Shown here in pieces: positions 59,307 to 64,000 of a stretch of 64,000 bases of DNA (positions within the stretch are counted from its first letter, which is position 1; every line of letters begins with the position of its first letter). Location of the stretch: positions 1,891,501 through 1,955,500 of the forward strand of contig NW_026251387.1 of the NCBI RefSeq assembly GCF_025118155.1, written 5' to 3'. Position numbers and translations under genes: made by a program. A model generated the notes under the pieces. That model did not search any database. It was given only the letters and a program-made list of their open reading frames with translations, and was not told where the DNA came from. Source of the DNA: Cokeromyces recurvatus (Eukaryota; Mucoromycota; Mucoromycetes; Mucorales; Mucoraceae).

Positions 59307-61053
59307 TATCAATTTTATCTTGAAGTTCCTCAATGACAGTTTTTACCCTTTTCTCCCATCCTGGGTCTTTTTTAGAAACAACGATATTTGAAGAAGAATC
59401 TTCTTTATCTTCAATTTCTATATGATCTAATTCATCCCAGACTTCAATACGGCTACTGAGATTAGTAGCCATATTCACTATCTCTTCATGTTGTGAAGGA
59501 TGATGAGCAAAGATAGACTTTAATACCTCTAACGTATGTGATTTGCCTTCTTGATGATAAGCAGGTTTAGGTGGTAATTGATTTGATTCTTCTCCTTCTG
59601 TTTCATGAGATGTGACTTTGACTGTAGGCGGTAATGGTGACTCTTGTTCATCATCTTTAGTAGTATGCTGATGTCGACGGAATAGATTCCTTAAACCAGT
59701 AGCACCACCACTATTACTAGGATGATGATTCAGATGAGGTTGTTGTGATGCAGTCATGTTTTCTTTATCTGCTGATTCATCATTGGATGATGTATTAGTC
59801 GCTTCCTTTATACTATTACGATGTATCCAACTCTTAAAACTAGATACACTTGTTTCATTTCTCTCTGCATTTCTAGGATTTACAGGTTCAAGGAATCGTA
59901 TACTTTGTGATTCAGTTGTAGCAGACGAAGGTTGTTGTCTAGTTTCCTCAGCTTCTTCATCAGGTAAGAAATCTTCTTCATGATCATCACCTATATCAAT
60001 AGTATATGATTGTGATTGTGGTTGAATTGTATTCGCTAATGTGTTACGTCTAAGTTGAGCCATCGCTTCTGCTCTTTCCTCAGTTTGCACTCGTTCACCA
60101 TTTCCGTTTTCTTCTATCGAAGTGGAAGATGAAGAAGACGTTGTAACAGAAGTAGAAATACTTTTTCGAACACTACCTATTTGTTGACCAAATTGAATTT
60201 TAGGTAATCGTGATATTTGTACACCATTACTACCTGTACTTGTGATAGATAAAGTACGAGTACGAATACGATTGCCAAGTTTAAAGAGAGGGATGGTAGT
60301 CCCGTGGACTAAGGTAGATGAGAGAACGATAAATAAAACTACAGGGGCAATTAATTCAATCGATAACGGTTTCTCTTGTGAATCTTCATAGATTTCTTCC
60401 ATTCTTTCTTTTGCAATGACAGATAAAAAGACAGCACCTACACCCATGGGACCAAACCAGCCACTAAAGACGGCTTCTCTATAAGTCTTCATAGCAGGCA
60501 TAACAGGTTTTAAGATGAGTAAAATAGGAAGACGTCTAAAAAATAAGATAAGGATAGCAATCACGACTAGACGCCATGGCTTTAATCCAATCTCTGTATT
60601 TCCAAATTCAGACCAAGGCTAAAATAGAAAAGATGGTATAAACAAGTATTATTATTATTATTATTTTGAGCCACCCACTCACTCACGAAAAAAGAGAAAA
60701 AGAAAAAAAAACTTACAATAATAGCTCCAATATAAACAAATACAGCTAAATTGAGTAATGTATCAATCACATCTTGAAAGTGTGCTTCTTCTGTTTCTTG
60801 TCTAAACCAATCATCCCATGAAAATGCATTACCTGCCACAAAACAAGCCAACAAGTCATCACTGCCAGAGAATCCTGTCATGCTCATTAAAAATAACTAA
60901 AGGAGAGATAAAAGTGTTTATTAGAGACAAGTAAGTAAATAAACATCAAATATTTAACTTACAGCTAAAGCAATGGCAAAACAAAGAAAAGAAGGTTTAT
61001 CTATCAAGCGACTTTATATATAATAATTGAATATCATCCACTTTTCTCCTATT

Positions 61054-61087
<34 letters not shown>

Positions 61088-62315
61088 ATCTTCGCTCACT
61101 TACTTTCTTTCAGACCATTGCAATATCTTTCTTGCAATATATCCAACTACTAATCCAATAATACAAGAGAGTATAATTTGAAATAGAAGAGTGATGTAAA
61201 TCCATTTTCCAATCGCCGTTCCTACTTTTGGTTCACTTAATAAAAATAAAGCCAAAAAAAGAAAAGGAAAACCCATTCCATCATTTGCGCCACTATTATA
61301 ATAAAAATAATAAATAAATAAAAAATAAAAATAAAAAAAATAAAAAAAAAATTAGCTCTATTGTTTGTTTATCTTTAAAAGCCTATCCTACTTTGTACCT
61401 TTCTGCTGATAATGCATTTCTAATATGAGCAGGAACATGTTTTTCTGCGAATCTGCCTTTTACTACTGAATTTGCTAAAATCTATTATTATATAAATAAA
61501 TAAATAAATAAAGCAAGCTTTAACCTATCATCCTAATACTCTTCTAGATACACAACATCATATTTACAGGATCTGTTGGACAAACACACGCAGCAATAAC
61601 AAGAGAATGAAGCTATACAAAAAAAAATCAGTATAAAAAGATCAGTATAAAAAAATCAGTAAAAAAAAAAAGGATTTTGATCTTTATGATTATACTTACA
61701 TAATTAATAGGTGGAATTAACCACCAAATAAATAATCCACTCACTAACCACATAAAGAGCATAGTAGGTATTAAAAGCATAAACATGGTTAACCATTCTT
61801 TTTTCATATAATGTCTATATAAAAATAAAACTAATTATTAATTGCTCTTTTAGGGGGTATGCATGTGTTACTTTACTTTGGAAGTTCAATGCCCACAGCC
61901 ATCACCTATAATAAATAAATAAATAAATAAAAACAAACAAACAAACAAACAAATGAATATATTTACTTGAATGGCAAGAATACACCTTGTTAACTCTTTA
62001 GTGATCTCATCACTATCATTCCAACTCATAGGATTAAATCCATTTGATACCAATGGTCCTGCTATAATACCTACAATAAGTGCCACAACTAAAAAATAAA
62101 TAAAATAAAAGTAGATATAGGTGTTAATCTACTTTTCATATCAAATTAAATAAATCACGATTTTTTTTTTTTTTTTGATTTTTACATGCTTCTGATAAAA
62201 AACATCTTTCTTTAATAAACATGGAAACATAACCAAAAAAGATAATGAATCCGCTAAGGATAGCAATAGCAATTGTGAATGTAGAGAATTCACCCGGTAT
62301 TACATGTAAAATCAT
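59257..62315 (-). CDS. Na+(K+)/H+ antiporter (Nha1/Sod2 type, CPA1)
   Basis: Plasma-membrane cation/proton exchanger. It starts MILHVIPGEFSTFTIAIAIL. About 12 membrane helices are spread over many short exons: ALIVGIIAGPLVSNGFNP, LTRCILAIQVMAVGIELPKY (the AxxVxxVGxELP block of fungal Nha1/Sod2), SLVIAACVCPTDP (the CPTDP ion-binding motif, joined over an intron), SGANDGMGFPFLFLALFLLS, and SGSDDLLACFVAGNAFSWDD (the second transport-site Asp pair). The last helices are AVFSGWFGPMGVGAVFLSV and PVVLFIVLSSTLVHGTTIPL. The long cytosolic tail of roughly 340 residues is Ser/Glu-rich and ends in a polyGln-polyHis stretch. Yeast Nha1 has a comparable long tail with regulatory functions. Confidence 0.94.
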
Positions 62316-63657
62316 ATAACAGACTTAAGGCCTTTTTACCCTTTCTTTTCTTTAATAAAATGTGTAATATTACAAAGAATTTAAAAAAAAAAAAAATTAA
62401 AAAAAAAGAAAAGAAAAAAGGGAAGCAATAGAATTAAAAGAAGCTTATTTAATTTTTATAAAGTCAGAAACTACTACCAAGATTAAAAGTGTTGTCATAC
62501 TTGAATGAAGACATATCATATATACACATACATAAAAAAAAAAAAAGACTTCTTTTTTCGATGATATTACATAATGTTCTAACATTCAAATTATTATTTT
62601 GTTCTCCGATCATGCGTGGTGTATAATAATACAATGTAATTGTTTCAATATGATGGGATGAATCAACCATCTACACTGGGCTGGCTTTGTTTGAATTTTG
62701 TTGAATTCGCCAATAGAAAAAAAAAAAAAAGGGAAATCAGTATACAAGTAAATAAACAACGACATTAATAATAAAGGCACTTCATTTGGATCTATAAAGA
62801 ACTACGAATATCAAGTGCGGATCACATATCAATAAAACTACTAGAATAATGCAAGAAAAGCCCAGACCGAACACCATTGTTTGTTGTACGAGCAGCTTTG
62901 CATTATGGTGAAAATAAGATAGATAATAGTAAACGATGAAGAGATATGTTCAGCAACTTTATGAAAAAAAAACTATGACAGTGCGTTGACTGACTTGCTT
63001 TTTTTTTTCTTTTTATGATTCGAAAAGTGTGACAAAGTAAAAGAAGATAAACAACATTTTCATAGACCAAATCGAGAAAAGCATATCGTAATTTACGAGA
63101 TAATAAATTCCAAACACAAGAATGGCTTAGTTCTATAGTGAAATTTACAGTAACTTAAAGCATCCATCATCTGTCAAAATTAAAAGCAAAAATTGGATGC
63201 GATTGGAAAATCCCGGTTTTTTTTTTTTTTTATTATGAATAATGAATTGTAGCATCAGAACCAATTAGAGCTTAATTATTAACCATTACACATAATAGAA
63301 TATCATGTGATAAAAAATAAAAGGGAAAATGGATGATTCCAATTGTTTGTTGCTAACTACATCATTCATAATAAAGAATAGCCGATTACATCCTATACTT
63401 TTTTTTTCTTTTACCGGGAAAAAAAATATATATTTGTATATTTTCCCCGCAAAATCCCACCACAAAAAAAACCCCCAATTGCTGCATAATAATTGCTTTA
63501 TAATTATTTAATGTAAATAATACGTATTAAAAAAAAATCTAAATGAAATAAACAAAATAAAAAAAAAAAGTCTAAATAAAAATTCTAATAAAACAGAAAA
63601 AAAAAGTCTAAATAAATATACAAACAAATAAAAAGAAAAACGTCACTTCTTTTTTTT
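62316..63657. other. 1.3-kb intergenic region
   Basis: Promoter side of the antiporter and 3' flank of the last gene. A 68-codon open frame on the minus strand (62464-62670, starting MVDSSHHIETITLYYYTPRM) looks less repetitive than most shadows in its first half, but I recognise no family and it degenerates into a poly-Phe stretch. T and A homopolymers occur near 63219-63230 and throughout 63430-63650. Confidence 0.5.
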
Positions 63658-64000
63658 TTAAGGATAACCAAAGTGATTGTCAGGGAAAAAATGAGTTGCA
63701 CAGTCATGATAGATATTATTTATCTTGTATGGTTCAATTGTTGAAGGTAAGATATGAGGCCATGAAACAGTGTGAATATTATATAAGAATTCATCAAGCC
63801 ATTTTGTATCCATTAAAACGGCTTCATTAGTAGGAGGAGGAGGAGGAGGAGGAGAAGGGTCTAGATGTGATATTGTCGAACTGGGTTCATGCCAACTATA
63901 TATGTCATGATTCAAGTGACCCATTTTATCACGCGAGTAATAAGTATTAGTAGTGATAGTAGTAGGATGGGAGTATCGATAACTGTCATTGGTGGCTGTA
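63658..64000 (-). CDS. Unknown protein, C-terminal part (5' end outside window)
   Basis: An open frame enters from the right edge and ends at TAA 63658-63660, giving about 113 residues of C-terminus. Visible parts are a Thr/Tyr/Ser-rich segment (HPTTITTNTYYSRDKMG), then DIYSWHEPSSTISHLDPS, a run of seven prolines, LMDTKWLDEFLYNIHTVSWP, and a final aromatic-rich HDCATHFFPDNHFGYP. I do not recognise the family. The Pro run and the lack of hydrophobic helices suggest a soluble regulatory protein; the frame stays open to the window border. Confidence 0.55.
   Translation of the reverse strand, partial: TATNDSYRYSHPTTITTNTYYSRDKMGHLNHDIYSWHEPSSTISHLDPSPPPPPPPTNEAVLMDTKWLDEFLYNIHTVSWPHILPSTIEPYKINNIYHDCATHFFPDNHFGYP

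Noticed and set aside
62464..62670. 68-codon minus-strand frame as a small gene
   Set aside because: The first half looks mildly protein-like, but no family was recognised and the second half is translated from a T-rich tract; insufficient support.

Overview
This window is nuclear DNA from a filamentous fungus, most likely an early-diverging Mucoromycota species and probably a Mucorales. The evidence is indirect: the DNA is strongly A+T-rich (about 70% by eye) and full of long poly(A)/poly(T) tracts. Genes are closely packed and broken by many short introns (about 50-100 nt). Fungal hallmark families are present (Zn2Cys6 factor, forkhead, SPX-phosphate transporter, GPI-type GH16, DHA1 MFS). 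They sit beside families that budding yeasts lack or have only in diverged form (LST2-like, LRRC58-like, BRAT1-like, SLC35C2-like, PIG-X). I see no rRNA, tRNA, CRISPR array, transposon or virus-derived gene.

Layout. 0.7-9 kb: GGA clathrin adaptor (+), casein kinase 1 (-), LST2-like protein (-) and a decayed acyl-CoA thioesterase pseudogene (-). 9-18 kb: FAD synthase, SPX-domain phosphate transporter and peroxisomal Lon protease (all +). 18-28 kb: a large formin carrying a coding minisatellite, sphingolipid delta-4 desaturase and phosphomevalonate kinase (all +). 28-36 kb: a membrane GNAT-like protein, an LRRC58-like leucine-rich repeat protein, a Zn2Cys6 factor and a secreted thaumatin-like protein (all +). 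36-47 kb: DHA1 transporter (-), GH16 cell-wall enzyme (-), a 42-residue zinc-ribbon-like protein (+), prohibitin 1 (-), PIG-X (+), Vps27 (-) and an SLC35C2-like transporter (+). 47-64 kb: a 2.5 kb gene-free stretch, forkhead factor (+), BRAT1-like HEAT protein (+), bHLH factor (+), USP deubiquitinase (-), Na+/H+ antiporter (-) and the 3' end of an unknown gene (-).

The genes are ordinary chromosomal housekeeping and regulatory genes, not a dedicated cluster. Some share themes: clathrin/ubiquitin endosomal sorting (GGA, Vps27, LST2-like, USP), peroxisomes (Lon, the dead thioesterase), lipids and membranes (desaturase, PMK, PIG-X) and the cell wall (GH16, thaumatin-like).

The most notable observations are: a BRAT1-like protein ending in DCY, matching the C-terminal tail reported to enter the INTS11 active site; a 15-bp, 15-copy in-frame repeat in the formin FH2 region; introns whose GTAAA donors run straight into very long poly(A); a degenerate full-length thioesterase pseudogene; an LST2-like protein without a FYVE domain; and four consecutive SUMO-consensus motifs in the casein kinase tail. 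All identifications are by eye from motifs and remembered family features; no database search was run.
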